From NCBI RefSeq assembly GCF_004342285.1, contig NZ_SMCV01000007.1, positions 186,001-250,000 on the forward strand: a DNA stretch of 64,000 nucleotides, read 5' to 3'. The position numbers and the translations under genes are program-made. Position 1 is the stretch's first letter. Every line of letters begins with the position of its first letter. The notes under the pieces were generated by a model that was not told the origin of the DNA, made no database searches, and was given only the letters and a program-made list of their open reading frames with translations. Of this stretch, positions 26,840-37,373 are shown piece by piece. Origin of the DNA: Klebsiella sp. BIGb0138. GTDB lineage: Bacteria; Pseudomonadota; Gammaproteobacteria; Enterobacterales; Enterobacteriaceae.

Positions 26840-29419
26840 CTACGAATAACGCGGTGCGGCCACGGCGTTTTGCAGCGCCTGCATCAGCTGTGTCCGGTTG
26901 AAGGGTTTACGCAGCAGATCGACGTCCGGCAGCGCGGGATTGTGCGCCGGGCGCAGGTCCTGGCCGCTGATCAACAGCACGGCAACCGCCGGGAAACGTC
27001 GCTGCGCTTCGTTAATCACCTCAACGCCGCTCAATCTGCCCGGCAGCATCAGGTCGCTAATCAGCAATGCGATATCGGTCGAGGCCTCAAGCATCTGCAG
27101 CGCCTGCTCTCCGCTTGCGGCCTCCAGCGTCAGCCAGCCAAGCTGATGCAGCTGTTCGCACAAGGTCTGGCGCACATCCGCCTCATCTTCCAGCACCAGC
27201 GCCAGTCGCTCGCCGCTCGCCTCCTGTTCGGCTTCCGGCTGCGGCCCGCTGGTCGCGGCCTGTACCGCCGCCCGCGGCAGCTGTAAGCGCACCGTGGTAC
27301 CCTGCCCCGGCGCGCTCTCAATCGCCACCCGGCCGCCGGACTGCCGAACGAAACCATAGACCATCGACAGCCCCAGGCCGCTCCCGCCGCCGGTTTGTTT
27401 AGTGGTAAAGAACGGCTCGAACACCTGCGCTTTAATCTCCTGCGACATCCCGCAGCCGTGGTCAATCACCTCCAGCGCCACCATATCCTGCCGCCGCCCG
27501 TCGCTGCGGGCGACGCGCTGGTTCCAGGTGCGCAGCTTAATCACCCCACTCCGTCCCTCCATCGCATCGCGGGCATTCATCACCAGGTTGATGATGGCGT
27601 TTTCCAGCTGGCCGACGTCAATCCAGGCGGGCCACGCCGGCGACTGCGCCTCGATCTCCAGGCTCAGCGTCGCCGGAAGCGAATGACGCATCAGCTCCCC
27701 GAGGTTTTCCAGCAGCGGTTTCATCGCCACGGCATTGGGGTGCAGCGACTGCTTACGTGAGAACGCCAGCAGCCGCTGGGTTAACAGCGCCCCGCGCTCC
27801 GCCGCTTTCAACGCGCGGGAGATCCGCGGCGCGTCGGCGTCCTGAGGCTGCACCAGTTCCAGACTGCCGATAATCACCGCCAGCAGGTTATTAAAATCAT
27901 GCGCCAGCCCGCCGGTCAGCTGGCCCACGGCTTTCATTTTCTGGCTGTGCACCAGCGCCTGTTCCAGCCCCTTGCGCTCGGTGCGGTCAAGCACCACGTT
28001 GACCAGCCCGCGCCCGGGAACCGGGCTGAAGCGCAGTTCGATCGTGCGCTCCCCCGCCAGCTGCAGCTCCTGCGGCTTTGGCAACGGGCGGGACAGGTTC
28101 TCCCGGACATGTTCCGCCAGCGTCGCCGCCTGGCTCAGCAGATGCTGGTAGTGCACGCCCCGTTGCAGATCGTCGGCCCCCAGCCCCAGCAGCAGCGGGT
28201 ACTGCGGATTCCACACCACCAGCAGCCCCTGATTATCGAACAGCGCAAAGCCATCGCGCATGGCGTGAAAGGTGGTCTCCAGCAGGGTGCTTTTCTCCTT
28301 CAGCAGGTGGGAGGTATGGGCCAGCGAGGCGGTATTGCGGGCAAAGACGTTGAAGGCGCGGGCCAGTTCGCCCAGCTCATCGCGCCGCTGCAGCCCCGGG
28401 ACGGAGACCTCCTGCTCGCCCTGCGCCAGCCGCGACATAGCGCGGGAGATGGCGGTCAGATTGGAGCCCAGATTACGGTAAATATACCAGCCGGCGCAGC
28501 CGGTGATGGCCAGCGCCAGCAGCGCCGACAGCAGAATGAACATGCTGATGGAGCGCAGCTCCTGATGACTTTGCGCCGCCCGCAGTTCAGAGGCCTGGGC
28601 CACCCGGGCAACGTACTGATTGATATCGCTGTTGAGAAGCGCCACCAGCGCTTTAATGTGGAACATATACCAGCCGATCGCCAGATCGCTCTCCTCCAGC
28701 TGCGCCGACAGCGGCTCCAGCCTCGCCAGCTCGCCGTTGAAGTCCGCCAGAATCGCGGCCAGCGTCGGATCGCGGCTGGTTTTGGGCAGGAAACCCATCA
28801 CCTCATCCAGCTGCTGGACGATCGATCTCGGCGTAGAGGTATGGATAGCGGCCGCAATCAGTCGATCCATCTCCTCCAGACGGCGGGGATCGATCGGCTC
28901 GATGCCCGGCCGATCGTTAAGATCCTGCACATGGCGGAGATAGCTCTGGTTCTGATACAGCGAACTCAGGAGCTCATTACGCTGCAGATGCCGACGCTGG
29001 CCGCGCTCCAGCATCCCGCCAACGCTCTGCTGCAGCTCATTACTGCGACGAATAATACTGGCTACCAGCGTCAGCTCCTGCTGCGCCAGCGGCGCGGCGG
29101 CAAGCCGGGACAACGAGTGCTTCAGGGCCTGCTGAGTCTCCAGCAGGCGTTCGGCCTCGCTTTTATACTCCAGCGCGCCGACCACCTGAGAGAGGCGTAC
29201 CGCCGCGGTGGCGACGTTGGCGGTATCGCGCGCCAGGTTCATACTGCCGGTCATATCGTCCAGCGTCTGTCGCTGCACCTGCTCCTGCAGCAGGCTGGCG
29301 TGGCGAAAGCCGAACACCGCCACCCCGGCAACCATCAGCGTCACCGCGACCATCAGCAGATTAAACGAAAGCAGGCGCCCGCGAGCGCTGGCGAAAAACG
29401 GGTAGCGAGGGGATGACAT
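26840..29419 (-). CDS. TorS-like hybrid sensor histidine kinase
   Basis: Start at 29419 (MSSPRYPFF), with TGGAG 7 bases upstream. 859 residues: a first membrane segment near 14-36, a long all-helical periplasmic sensor (about 40-300, TorS-like), a second membrane segment, HAMP (about 325-380), a PAS domain ([16 protein letters not shown]), a HisKA domain with [14 protein letters not shown] (His is the phosphoacceptor), HATPase_c ([20 protein letters not shown]) and a C-terminal receiver with Asp in LISDLMLPG. No Hpt domain is present. It is divergent from a sugar-type ABC importer and close to a response regulator, so it probably senses that importer's ligand, perhaps through the binding protein as TorS does with TorT. 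Confidence 0.9.
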   Translation of the reverse strand: MSSPRYPFFASARGRLLSFNLLMVAVTLMVAGVAVFGFRHASLLQEQVQRQTLDDMTGSMNLARDTANVATAAVRLSQVVGALEYKSEAERLLETQQALKHSLSRLAAAPLAQQELTLVASIIRRSNELQQSVGGMLERGQRRHLQRNELLSSLYQNQSYLRHVQDLNDRPGIEPIDPRRLEEMDRLIAAAIHTSTPRSIVQQLDEVMGFLPKTSRDPTLAAILADFNGELARLEPLSAQLEESDLAIGWYMFHIKALVALLNSDINQYVARVAQASELRAAQSHQELRSISMFILLSALLALAITGCAGWYIYRNLGSNLTAISRAMSRLAQGEQEVSVPGLQRRDELGELARAFNVFARNTASLAHTSHLLKEKSTLLETTFHAMRDGFALFDNQGLLVVWNPQYPLLLGLGADDLQRGVHYQHLLSQAATLAEHVRENLSRPLPKPQELQLAGERTIELRFSPVPGRGLVNVVLDRTERKGLEQALVHSQKMKAVGQLTGGLAHDFNNLLAVIIGSLELVQPQDADAPRISRALKAAERGALLTQRLLAFSRKQSLHPNAVAMKPLLENLGELMRHSLPATLSLEIEAQSPAWPAWIDVGQLENAIINLVMNARDAMEGRSGVIKLRTWNQRVARSDGRRQDMVALEVIDHGCGMSQEIKAQVFEPFFTTKQTGGGSGLGLSMVYGFVRQSGGRVAIESAPGQGTTVRLQLPRAAVQAATSGPQPEAEQEASGERLALVLEDEADVRQTLCEQLHQLGWLTLEAASGEQALQMLEASTDIALLISDLMLPGRLSGVEVINEAQRRFPAVAVLLISGQDLRPAHNPALPDVDLLRKPFNRTQLMQALQNAVAAPRYS

Positions 29420-29605
29420 GGCCGGCTCCACGATCTTTTTGTTTATCCTGGCGGCTGCGGCCCCTCACCGGGAGAGTAACGTCACGTAATTGTGATCCAG
29501 GTTAACTATTCAACAATATGACAAATATGAACGGCTGCTGACATTTTGCATTTATCGTCCTGTGGTGGACTGCGGCTATCGACCAATGCCCGCAGGAGAC
29601 CCGCC

Positions 29606-31126
29606 ATGCAAGGGACACCGGTACTATCCATGCGCAATATCGCCAAAGCCTTTGGCAAGTTTTATGCGCTGAAAGGCGTTGACCTGACGGTCTGGCCCGG
29701 CGAGATCCACGCGTTAATGGGTGAGAACGGCGCCGGGAAAAGTACGCTGATGAAGATCCTCGCCGGCGCCTATACCGCCACCAGCGGCGAGATCCTGATC
29801 GACGGCAAACCGCATACCATCAAAGGGCCGAAAGATGCGCTGGCCGCCGGGATCACCCTGATTTATCAGGAGATGCAGCTGGCGCCTAATTTGACCGTCG
29901 CCGAAAATATTTTCCTCGGCAGCGAGCTGACGCGCGGCGGGCTGGTGCAGCGCAAAGAGATGCTGCTGCAGGCCCAGGCGGTGATTGACCGCCTCGGCGC
30001 CCAGTTTAAGGCCAGCGATCGGGTGATGAAGCTGACCATTGCCGAACAGCAGCAGGTGGAGATCGCCCGCGCGCTGCACCGCAACAGCCGAATCCTGGTG
30101 ATGGACGAACCCACCGCCGCCCTCTCCTCCCGTGAAACCCAGCGCCTGTTTGAGCTGATTCTGCGCCTGCGTGACGAAGGGATGGCGATTATCTATATCA
30201 GCCACCGGATGGCGGAGGTTTATGAACTGTCCGACCGCGTCAGCGTGTTGCGCGACGGCCAGTACGTCGGCAGCCTGACCCGGGATAAGCTCAACGCCTC
30301 CGAACTGGTGCGGATGATGGTGGGCCGTCCGTTAAGCGATCTGTTCAACAAAGAGCGCGATATCCCGTTGGGCCAGCCGCGCCTGCGGGTGCAGGATTTG
30401 ACCGATGGCAGCAAAGTCAAGGCCAGCAGCCTGCTGGTGCGGGCCGGGGAAATTGTCGGCCTGGCCGGGCTGGTCGGCGCGGGCCGCTCCGAGCTGGCGC
30501 AGCTGATTTTCGGCGTGCGCAAAGCCACCGCCGGGGTGATTGAAATCGACGGCGAGCCGGTGGTGATTCACTCTCCGCGCGACGCTATCAACCTCGGCAT
30601 CGGCTTTCTGACCGAAAACCGCAAGGAGCAGGGGCTGTTTCTCGAACTGGCGGCGCAGGAAAACATCACCATGGCGACCCTGGAGCGCGATGCCAGTTGG
30701 GGCATGCTCAATCGCAAAAAGGCGCAGACCATTTCCGATGACGCCATCTCCCTGCTCAACATTCGCGTGCCGCATGCGCAGGTGCGGGCCGGCGGCCTTT
30801 CCGGCGGCAACCAGCAAAAGCTGCTGATCTCCCGCTGGGTCGCTATCGGCCCGCGCATTCTGATCCTCGATGAACCGACGCGCGGCGTCGACGTCGGTGC
30901 CAAAAGCGAAATTTACCGCATCATGAACCAGATGGCGCGCCAGGGAGTGGCCATCCTGATGATCTCCAGCGAACTACCGGAAGTGGTCGGCATGAGCGAC
31001 CGGGTGTACGTCATGCGCGAAGGCAGCATCGCCGGCGAACTCCAGGTCGGCGACATCAGCCAGGAAAGCATTATGACGCTGGCTACCGGCGTTAACGACA
31101 CTCACCTTAAGGCGGTGCAACCATGA
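29606..31126 (+). CDS. Ribose-type sugar ABC transporter ATP-binding protein
   Basis: Start at 29606 (MQGTPVLSM), with CAGGAG 9 bases upstream. 506 residues with two ABC domains in one chain, the RbsA/MglA/XylG layout. The first has Walker [10 protein letters not shown] and the variant signature [12 protein letters not shown] with VMDEPTAAL; the second has LSGGNQQK and [14 protein letters not shown], with a Walker A-like GLVGAGRSE. It overlaps the permease start by four bases. Confidence 0.93.
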   Translation: MQGTPVLSMRNIAKAFGKFYALKGVDLTVWPGEIHALMGENGAGKSTLMKILAGAYTATSGEILIDGKPHTIKGPKDALAAGITLIYQEMQLAPNLTVAENIFLGSELTRGGLVQRKEMLLQAQAVIDRLGAQFKASDRVMKLTIAEQQQVEIARALHRNSRILVMDEPTAALSSRETQRLFELILRLRDEGMAIIYISHRMAEVYELSDRVSVLRDGQYVGSLTRDKLNASELVRMMVGRPLSDLFNKERDIPLGQPRLRVQDLTDGSKVKASSLLVRAGEIVGLAGLVGAGRSELAQLIFGVRKATAGVIEIDGEPVVIHSPRDAINLGIGFLTENRKEQGLFLELAAQENITMATLERDASWGMLNRKKAQTISDDAISLLNIRVPHAQVRAGGLSGGNQQKLLISRWVAIGPRILILDEPTRGVDVGAKSEIYRIMNQMARQGVAILMISSELPEVVGMSDRVYVMREGSIAGELQVGDISQESIMTLATGVNDTHLKAVQP

Positions 31127-32124
31127 CAACGCAGAAAGAGACCGCCGCGCAGCCGGTGGCGAAATCCGCTTCGGCGAAAAAAATGCTGATGGGCGATCTG
31201 GTACAGACGATCGGCATTTTGCCGATATTAATCCTGATCGTCGCGGTATTTGGCTTTATCGCGCCCAACTTCTTTACCGAAAGCAATCTGCTGAATATCA
31301 CCCGTCAGGCGTCAATCAACATTGTGCTTGCCGCAGGGATGACCTTCATCATTCTGACCGGCGGGATTGACCTCTCCGTCGGTTCGATTCTCGGCACCAC
31401 CGCGGTGGCCGCGATGGTGGTGTCGCTTATCCCCGAGCTGTCGATGCTTTCGATTCCCGCGGCGCTGCTGCTCGGCCTGGTGCTCGGTCTGTTTAACGGC
31501 GCGCTGGTTGCCTTCGCCGGGCTGCCGCCGTTTATCGTCACGCTCGGGACCTATACGGCCCTGCGCGGGGCGGCCTATCTGCTGGCCGACGGTACCACGG
31601 TGATTAACTCCGATATCAGTTTCGAATGGATCGGCAATGATTATCTCGGCCCGGTTCCGTGGTTGGTGGTGATTGCGCTGGCGGTGATTGTGTTGTGCTG
31701 GTTCATCCTGCGCCGCACCACCCTCGGGGTACATATCTACGCCGTAGGCGGCAATATGCAGGCGGCGCGGCTGACCGGTATCAAAGTGTGGCTGGTGCTG
31801 CTGTTCGTCTACGGTATGAGCGGGCTGCTCTCCGGGCTCGGCGGGGTGATGAGCGCCTCGCGGCTGTACAGCGCCAACGGCAACCTCGGCATGGGGTATG
31901 AGCTGGACGCCATCGCCGCGGTGATTCTCGGCGGCACCAGCTTCGTCGGCGGCATTGGCACCATCACCGGCACGCTGGTGGGGGCGTTGATTATCGCCAC
32001 GCTCAACAACGGCATGACGCTGATGGGAGTCTCCTATTTCTGGCAACTGGTGATCAAAGGGGCGGTGATCATCATTGCAGTGCTGATCGACAAATACCGT
32101 ACCCGACACCATCAAAGTGCATAA
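31123..32124 (+). CDS. Ribose-type sugar ABC transporter permease
   Basis: 333 residues, about ten hydrophobic segments, RbsC-like: [35 protein letters not shown], and [21 protein letters not shown]. It is the membrane channel of the importer with the ATPase before it and the binding protein after it. The sugar is not given by sequence. Confidence 0.93.
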   Translation: MTTQKETAAQPVAKSASAKKMLMGDLVQTIGILPILILIVAVFGFIAPNFFTESNLLNITRQASINIVLAAGMTFIILTGGIDLSVGSILGTTAVAAMVVSLIPELSMLSIPAALLLGLVLGLFNGALVAFAGLPPFIVTLGTYTALRGAAYLLADGTTVINSDISFEWIGNDYLGPVPWLVVIALAVIVLCWFILRRTTLGVHIYAVGGNMQAARLTGIKVWLVLLFVYGMSGLLSGLGGVMSASRLYSANGNLGMGYELDAIAAVILGGTSFVGGIGTITGTLVGALIIATLNNGMTLMGVSYFWQLVIKGAVIIIAVLIDKYRTRHHQSA

Positions 32125-32155
32125 CAACAATACCCTACAGACAGAGGAAAACAGT

Positions 32156-33097
32156 ATGCGTTTGAAACCCGTTGTAACCGCGCTCTGTGCCGGCGCGCTG
32201 CTGGCCGCGGCGCCGTTTACCCAGGCCAAAGAACTCAAATCTATCGGCGTCACGGTCGGCGATCTGGCCAACCCGTTCTTCGTGCAAATCACCAAGGGCG
32301 CCGAGCTGGAAGCCCGCAAGCTGGCCGGCGACAATGTAAAAGTGACGCTGGTCTCCAGCGGCTACGATCTGGGTCAGCAGGTATCGCAGATCGATAACTT
32401 TATTGCCGCCAAAGTCGACATGATTATCCTCAACGCCGCCGACTCAAAAGGGATTGGCCCGGCGGTAAAACGCGCAAAAGATGCCGGGATCGTGGTGGTG
32501 GCGGTGGACGTGGCCGCCGAAGGCGCCGATGCCACCATCACCTCCGATAACACCCAGGCGGGCGAAATGGCCTGTAAGTACATCTCCGACCGTCTGAAAG
32601 GAAAAGGTAACGTGGTGATTATCAACGGGCCGCCGGTGTCCGCCGTGCAGAACCGCGTCGAAGGTTGTCAGACCGAGTTTAAGCGCCACCCGGATATCAA
32701 GGTGCTCTCTTATAACCAGAACGCCAAAGGCAGCCGCGAAGGCGGCCTGGAAATTATGACCTCGCTGCTGGCGGCGAATCCGAAGATTGATGGCGTCTTT
32801 GCGATTAACGATCCTACCGCCATCGGTGCCGATCTGGCGGCAAAACAGGCGCAGCGTAATGAGTTCTTTATTGTCGGCGTCGATGGCAGCCCGGACGGTG
32901 AAGAGGCGCTGAAGCGGAAGAACTCGCTGTTTGTCGCGACGCCGGCGCAGGACCCGCAGGTGATGGCGGCGAAAGCGGTCGAGATCGGCTATGACATTCT
33001 GCAGGGTAAACCGGCGCCGACGGCCCCGGTGCTGATCCCGGTGACGATGATCGATAAAAACAACATCGGCAGCTATAAAGGCTGGACCGTCAAATAG
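32156..33097 (+). CDS. Ribose/galactose-type periplasmic sugar-binding protein
   Basis: Start at 32156 (MRLKPVVTALCAG), behind AGAGGA; the upstream ATG at 32117 lies in the end of the permease gene. 313 residues with a signal peptide ending TQA and a periplasmic-binding family 4 body: VGDLANPFFVQITKGAE, DMIILNAADSKGIGPAVKRA, FAINDPTAIGADLA and VGVDGSPDGEEAL. It delivers the sugar to the importer and, by analogy with TorT, could be what the kinase recognises. Confidence 0.92.
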   Translation: MRLKPVVTALCAGALLAAAPFTQAKELKSIGVTVGDLANPFFVQITKGAELEARKLAGDNVKVTLVSSGYDLGQQVSQIDNFIAAKVDMIILNAADSKGIGPAVKRAKDAGIVVVAVDVAAEGADATITSDNTQAGEMACKYISDRLKGKGNVVIINGPPVSAVQNRVEGCQTEFKRHPDIKVLSYNQNAKGSREGGLEIMTSLLAANPKIDGVFAINDPTAIGADLAAKQAQRNEFFIVGVDGSPDGEEALKRKNSLFVATPAQDPQVMAAKAVEIGYDILQGKPAPTAPVLIPVTMIDKNNIGSYKGWTVK

Positions 33098-33110
33098 GCA
33101 CGATCGGGCC

Positions 33111-33137
33111 ATCCCCGGCGCCGCGTTAGCCGGGGAT
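33111..33137. terminator. Terminator hairpin between the binding protein and response regulator genes
   Basis: ATCCCCGGC (33111-33119) and GCCGGGGAT (33129-33137) form a 9-bp stem between two convergent genes. Confidence 0.7.
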
Positions 33138-33146
33138 TACCTGTTC

Positions 33147-33875
33147 TTACGCCGCTTTATCGCCGTGGATAACATCTGCGGCGAACACATAGCCCAGGCC
33201 GCGCAGGGTTTTGATCAGCGTCGGCTGGTGCGGGTTTAGCTCAATTTTGCGCCGCAGGCGCATGATCAGCACGTCAATCGTCCGATCAAAGACTTCGGTG
33301 CTTTCGCTATGCGTCAAGGCCAGCAGCTGCTCGCGGTTGAGCACCCGACGGGCGTTTTGCGCCAGCGCCAGCAGCAGAGCGTATTCCCCCTGGGTCAGCG
33401 GGACCGTTTGCTGCTGCGGGTTAAACAATTCGCAGCGAAACGTATCCAGCCGCCAGCCGTTAAATAGCAGCCCGGCTCCGCCGCCGCTCCCCTCCGGACT
33501 CAATGCGCCGCTGCGTCTGAGCACCGCCTTCACCCGCGCCACCACCACCCGGGAATTAAACGGCTTGGCGATATAATCATCGGCGCCCATTTCCAGCCCC
33601 ACCACCACATCGGCCTCGCTACCGAGCCCGGTCAGCATCACCACCGGCAGTTCGGGTCTGCTGCGCTGCAGCTGCTGCAGCACCAGCAGCCCGTTGGTAT
33701 CGGGTAAAATCATATCCAGCAGCACCAGCGAGATATCCGCCCGTTGCGCCGCCACCGCCAGCGCATCGCTGCCGGTCTGACACACCAGCACGTCAAAAAC
33801 ATGCGCGCTGAGCACGTCGCTAAGCAGTTCGCAAATTGCGCTGTCGTCATCAACGACCAAAATGACCGGTTTCAT
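33147..33875 (-). CDS. OmpR-family response regulator
   Basis: 242 residues. The receiver has the acidic pair VVDDDSAIC near 7-11, the phosphoacceptor Asp in VLLDMILPDTNG, the T of VMLTGLG and the K of YIAKPFN. The C-terminal winged HTH shows VPLTQGEYALLLALAQN, FDRTIDVLIMRLRRKIE and IKTLRGLGYVF. It is TorR-like in layout. It converges with the importer genes and lies on the same strand as the hybrid kinase 3.7 kb away, making it the likely partner; a separate Hpt protein would be needed if the relay follows the full four-step scheme. Confidence 0.9.
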   Translation of the reverse strand: MKPVILVVDDDSAICELLSDVLSAHVFDVLVCQTGSDALAVAAQRADISLVLLDMILPDTNGLLVLQQLQRSRPELPVVMLTGLGSEADVVVGLEMGADDYIAKPFNSRVVVARVKAVLRRSGALSPEGSGGGAGLLFNGWRLDTFRCELFNPQQQTVPLTQGEYALLLALAQNARRVLNREQLLALTHSESTEVFDRTIDVLIMRLRRKIELNPHQPTLIKTLRGLGYVFAADVIHGDKAA

Positions 33876-34079
33876 TATTTGCCTCTGCCCGTACGGAACG
33901 ATCTCTGTCTGATTAATTCAGCAAAGCCCCCTCGACAAATCCATTTTCGCATCGCGTTTCTTCAATCAATGTCACATCTCTCCCCTCTTCGACACGTCAA
34001 AACTGACGACGCCCTGCTTTTCGTCAGCATTTAGCCCAAAAAATCGACGTATCATCAGTCAATACCCACAATGAAAGAA

Positions 34080-34096
34080 TGGTATAGAAGATGCAT
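34080..34096 (+). promoter_or_regulatory. Sigma-54 promoter of fdhF
   Basis: TGGTATAGAAGATGCAT matches the -24/-12 consensus (TGG at -24, TGCA at -12, correct spacing) and lies about 50 bases before fdhF, as in E. coli where FhlA and formate activate it. Confidence 0.72.
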
Positions 34097-34148
34097 ATTG
34101 ATGGCGTGATAGCGCATATGCGCCCATTGATAAACGGGAGCAAGACCG

Positions 34149-36296
34149 ATGAAAAAAGTCGTCACGGTTTGCCCGTATTGCGCATCAGGTTGCAAAATCA
34201 ACCTGGTGGTCGATAACGGCAAAATCGTCCGGGCTGAGGCGGCACAGGGGAAAACCAACCAGGGCACCCTGTGTCTGAAAGGCTACTATGGCTGGGATTT
34301 TATTAACGATACCCAGATCCTCACCCCGCGCCTGAAAACCCCGATGATCCGCCGTCAGCGCGGCGGCAAGCTGGAATCCGTCTCCTGGGACGAAGCGCTC
34401 GATTACGTCGCCGCTCGCCTCAGCGCCATTAAAGCCAAGTACGGCCCGGATGCTATCCAGACCACCGGCTCATCCCGCGGGACCGGCAATGAAACCAACT
34501 ATGTGATGCAAAAATTCGCCCGCGCCGTTATTGGTACCAATAACGTCGACTGCTGCGCGCGCGTCTGACACGGCCCTTCGGTTGCAGGTCTGCACCAGTC
34601 GGTCGGTAATGGCGCTATGAGTAATGCCATCACAGAGATTGATAACACCGATCTGGTGTTTATCTTCGGCTATAACCCGGCGGATTCGCACCCTATTGTG
34701 GCGAACCACGTGATTAACGCCAAACGCAACGGGGCGAAAATCATCGTCTGCGATCCGCGTAAAATCGAAACCGCGCGCATTGCGGATATGCATATCGCGC
34801 TGAAAAACGGCTCGAACATTGCGCTGCTAAACGCCATCGGTCATGTGATTATTGCAGAGGAGCTCTACGATAAATCCTTCGTCGCCAGCCGTACCGAGGG
34901 CTTCGAGGAGTATCGCAAAATCGTCGAAGGCTATACGCCGGAGTCGGTGGAAGCGATCACCGGCGTCAGCGCACAGCAAATCCGCGAATGCGCCCGGATG
35001 TACGCGACGGCGAAATCCGCCGCCATCCTGTGGGGCATGGGGGTCACCCAGTTCTACCAGGGGGTGGAAACCGTACGCTCGCTGACCAGTCTGGCGATCA
35101 TGACCGGCAACCTCGGCAAGCCGAGCGTCGGCGTCAACCCGGTGCGCGGGCAGAACAATGTCCAGGGCGCCTGCGATATGGGCGCGCTGCCGGATACCTA
35201 TCCAGGCTATCAGTACGTGAAATTCCCGGAAAACCGGGAGAAGTTCGCCAAAGCCTGGGGCGTGGAGAGCCTGCCGGCGCACACCGGCTATCGCATCAGC
35301 GAACTGCCGCACCGCGCGGCCCACGGCGAAGTCCGGGCGGCGTACATTATGGGCGAAGATCCGCTGCAGACCGACGCCGAGCTGTCCGCCGTGCGTCAGG
35401 CGTTTGACGAGCTGGAGCTGGTTATCGTCCAGGACATCTTTATGACCAAAACCGCGTCGGCGGCGGATGTGATTTTGCCGTCCACCTCGTGGGGCGAACA
35501 TGAAGGCGTCTACACCGCGGCGGACCGCGGCTTCCAGCGCTTCTTCAAAGCGGTGGAGCCGAAGTGGGATCTGAAAACCGACTGGCAGATTATCAGCGAA
35601 ATCGCCACCCGAATGGGGTATCCGATGCACTACAACAACACCCAGGAGATCTGGGATGAGTTACGTCATCTGTGCCCGGATTTCACCGGCGCCACCTACG
35701 AGAAAATGGGCGAGCTGGGCTACATCATGTGGCCGTGTCGCGACGAGTCCGAGGCCGACCAGGGGACCTCTTATCTGTTTAAAGAGAAGTTCGACACCCC
35801 CAACGGCCTGGCGCAGTTCTTCACCTGCGACTGGGTTGCGCCGGTCGATAAGCTTACCGCCGAGTATCCGATGGTGCTCTCCACCGTGCGGGAAGTGGGC
35901 CACTATTCGTGCCGCTCGATGACCGGCAACTGTGCGGCGCTGGCCGCGCTGGCGGATGAGCCTGGCTACGCGCAAATCAATACCGCCGATGCCGCGCGTC
36001 TGGGGATCGAGGATGAAGCGCTGGTGTGGGTCAATTCGCGCAAAGGGCGCATCATCACCCGCGCACAGGTCAGCGATCGTCCGAATATCGGGGCGGTATA
36101 TATGACCTATCAGTGGTGGATCGGCGCCTGTAACGAACTGGTCTCGGAGCACCTAAGTCCGATAACCAAGACGCCGGAGTACAAGTACTGCGCGGTGAAC
36201 GTGGAACGCATTGCCGACCAGCGCGCCGCCGAGCAGTACGTGATTGATGAGTACAATAAGCTGAAATCCCGCCTGCGCGAAAGCGCGATGGGTTAA
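34149..36296 (+). CDS. fdhF: Formate dehydrogenase H, selenocysteine-containing
   Basis: One gene of 716 codons including an in-frame TGA at 34566-34568, which is selenocysteine 140 (V-U-H-G-P), the molybdenum ligand; E. coli FdhF has Sec at the same position. The N-terminal 4Fe-4S ligands are C8, C11, C15 and C42. Molybdopterin-binding segments such as GVNPVRGQNNVQGACDMG and MTYQWWIGACNELV are present. The enzyme oxidises formate to CO2 in the formate hydrogenlyase complex. Treating the TGA as a stop would split it into a 139-residue and a 559-residue piece; the SECIS element right after shows that it is read through. Confidence 0.97.
34566..34604 (+). promoter_or_regulatory. SECIS element of fdhF mRNA
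   Basis: The TGA is followed by ACACGGCCCTTCGGTTGCAGGTCTGCACC and CAGTCGGTC, nearly the E. coli fdhF hairpin, with the GGUCU loop bound by SelB. It directs selenocysteine insertion at the codon at its 5' end. Confidence 0.9.
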
Positions 36297-36303
36297 GGCG
36301 GGC

Positions 36304-36340
36304 GGTTTCCCCGCTGGCCTGACGCTGGCCGGGGAAACGC
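36304..36340 (+). terminator. Hairpin after fdhF
   Basis: GTTTCCCCG near 36305 pairs with CGGGGAAAC near 36331, with GGCC/GGCC inside, 10 bases after the stop. No long T run follows, so termination strength is uncertain. Confidence 0.55.
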
Positions 36341-36465
36341 TTGAGTCATCAGGGTTGCGGGATCGCTGGCGCAGCCCACTTTTATCGCTCCTGGCAGCGG
36401 CCGCCATTTTCTTCCTTTTCACCTCCCTTTATACTGCCCGCTGTGTTCCTGACCGATAATAAAAA

Positions 36466-37149
36466 ATGAAATACCTCTATTTACTTCTGACGCTGTACTC
36501 TCTCGCCGCAGGCGCAATGGAACCCGGCAGCCAGTACCAACAGCAGGCGCAAGCAGGCGATCCGCGAGCGCAATACTATCTTGCCGATACCTATGTCAGC
36601 TCCGGCGATTACCAGCAGGCCGAATACTGGGCGCAGAAGTCGGCAGATAGCGGCGACGGCGACGCCCTGGCGCTGCTGGCTCAGTTGAAGATCCGCAACC
36701 CGCAGCAGGCCGATTACAAGCAGGCCAGACAGCTGGCCGAAAAGTCGGTCCAGGCGGGCAGTAAGGCCGGGGAAATTATCCTTGCCCGCGTACTGGTGAA
36801 TCATCAGGCCGGAGAGACGAACTATACGCACGCCATCGCCCTGCTGCAGGATGCCGCGCAGGATCCTGAAAACGATTCCGCCGTCGACGCCCAGATGCTG
36901 TTGGGTTTGATTTACGCCAGCGGCGTTCAAATCGCGGAAGATGACGCGCTGGCCACGCACTATTTTAAACGCAGCTCCTCGTTATCCCGTACCGGCTATG
37001 CCGAATACTGGGCCGGCATGATGTTCCTGCTGGGAGAAAAAGGCTTTATTGAACCCAACCAGCAGAAAGCGTTGCACTGGCTAAACGTCAGCTGTCAGGA
37101 GGGGTTTGATACCGGCTGTGAAGAGTTTGAGCGAATCACCAGAGGGTAA
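36466..37149 (+). CDS. yjcO: Secreted Sel1-repeat protein YjcO
   Basis: 227 residues. A signal peptide (MKYLYLLLTLYSLAAGA) precedes Sel1/TPR-like repeats: DPRAQYYLADTYVSSGDYQQAEYWAQKSADSGD, then several degenerate copies and GEKGFIEPNQQKALHWLNVSCQEG. It matches E. coli YjcO by order (between fdhF and gltP) and sequence type. Function is unknown; Sel1 repeats usually mediate protein contacts. Confidence 0.88.
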   Translation: MKYLYLLLTLYSLAAGAMEPGSQYQQQAQAGDPRAQYYLADTYVSSGDYQQAEYWAQKSADSGDGDALALLAQLKIRNPQQADYKQARQLAEKSVQAGSKAGEIILARVLVNHQAGETNYTHAIALLQDAAQDPENDSAVDAQMLLGLIYASGVQIAEDDALATHYFKRSSSLSRTGYAEYWAGMMFLLGEKGFIEPNQQKALHWLNVSCQEGFDTGCEEFERITRG

Positions 37150-37337
37150 TCTCTTCAGCCGTGGGCGGTTTTTAGGGCGTGGTTCAGGCGAAAGCGGGAT
37201 CGCTGATGTGTGGTATGTCAGGCCACGGTGGAATGTTCCGTTCACGGTGCATGCGGAGCGTTTCTCACATCCGCGGCGTGGGAACGGCATGCGCCCGGAC
37301 CGCCGCTAACAGAAATTCCCCTGGCCCGCGAAAACCG

Positions 37338-37368
37338 AAAAAAAACCCGGCGCGCTGCACCGGGCCTT
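37338..37368 (-). terminator. Terminator of gltP
   Basis: On the minus strand GCCCGGTGCAGCGCGCCGGG is followed by TTTTTTTT, just past the gltP stop at 37374. Confidence 0.85.
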
Positions 37369-37373
37369 TTATT

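Noticed and set aside
27899-29416. 505-codon frame opposite the hybrid kinase
   Set aside because: It is antisense to a gene with full domain structure; its composition (Q, R, H, A rich) is typical of the shadow of a GC-rich gene.
29475-29500. CRP site before the sugar importer
   Set aside because: TGTGA half site is present but the second half (TTAAC) is poor.
31312-32334. 340-codon frame opposite the sugar permease
   Set aside because: Antisense to an intact permease and the binding protein start; low-complexity shadow.
34149-34568. fdhF as two genes divided by a stop
   Set aside because: TGA is at the known selenocysteine position and is followed by a SECIS element.
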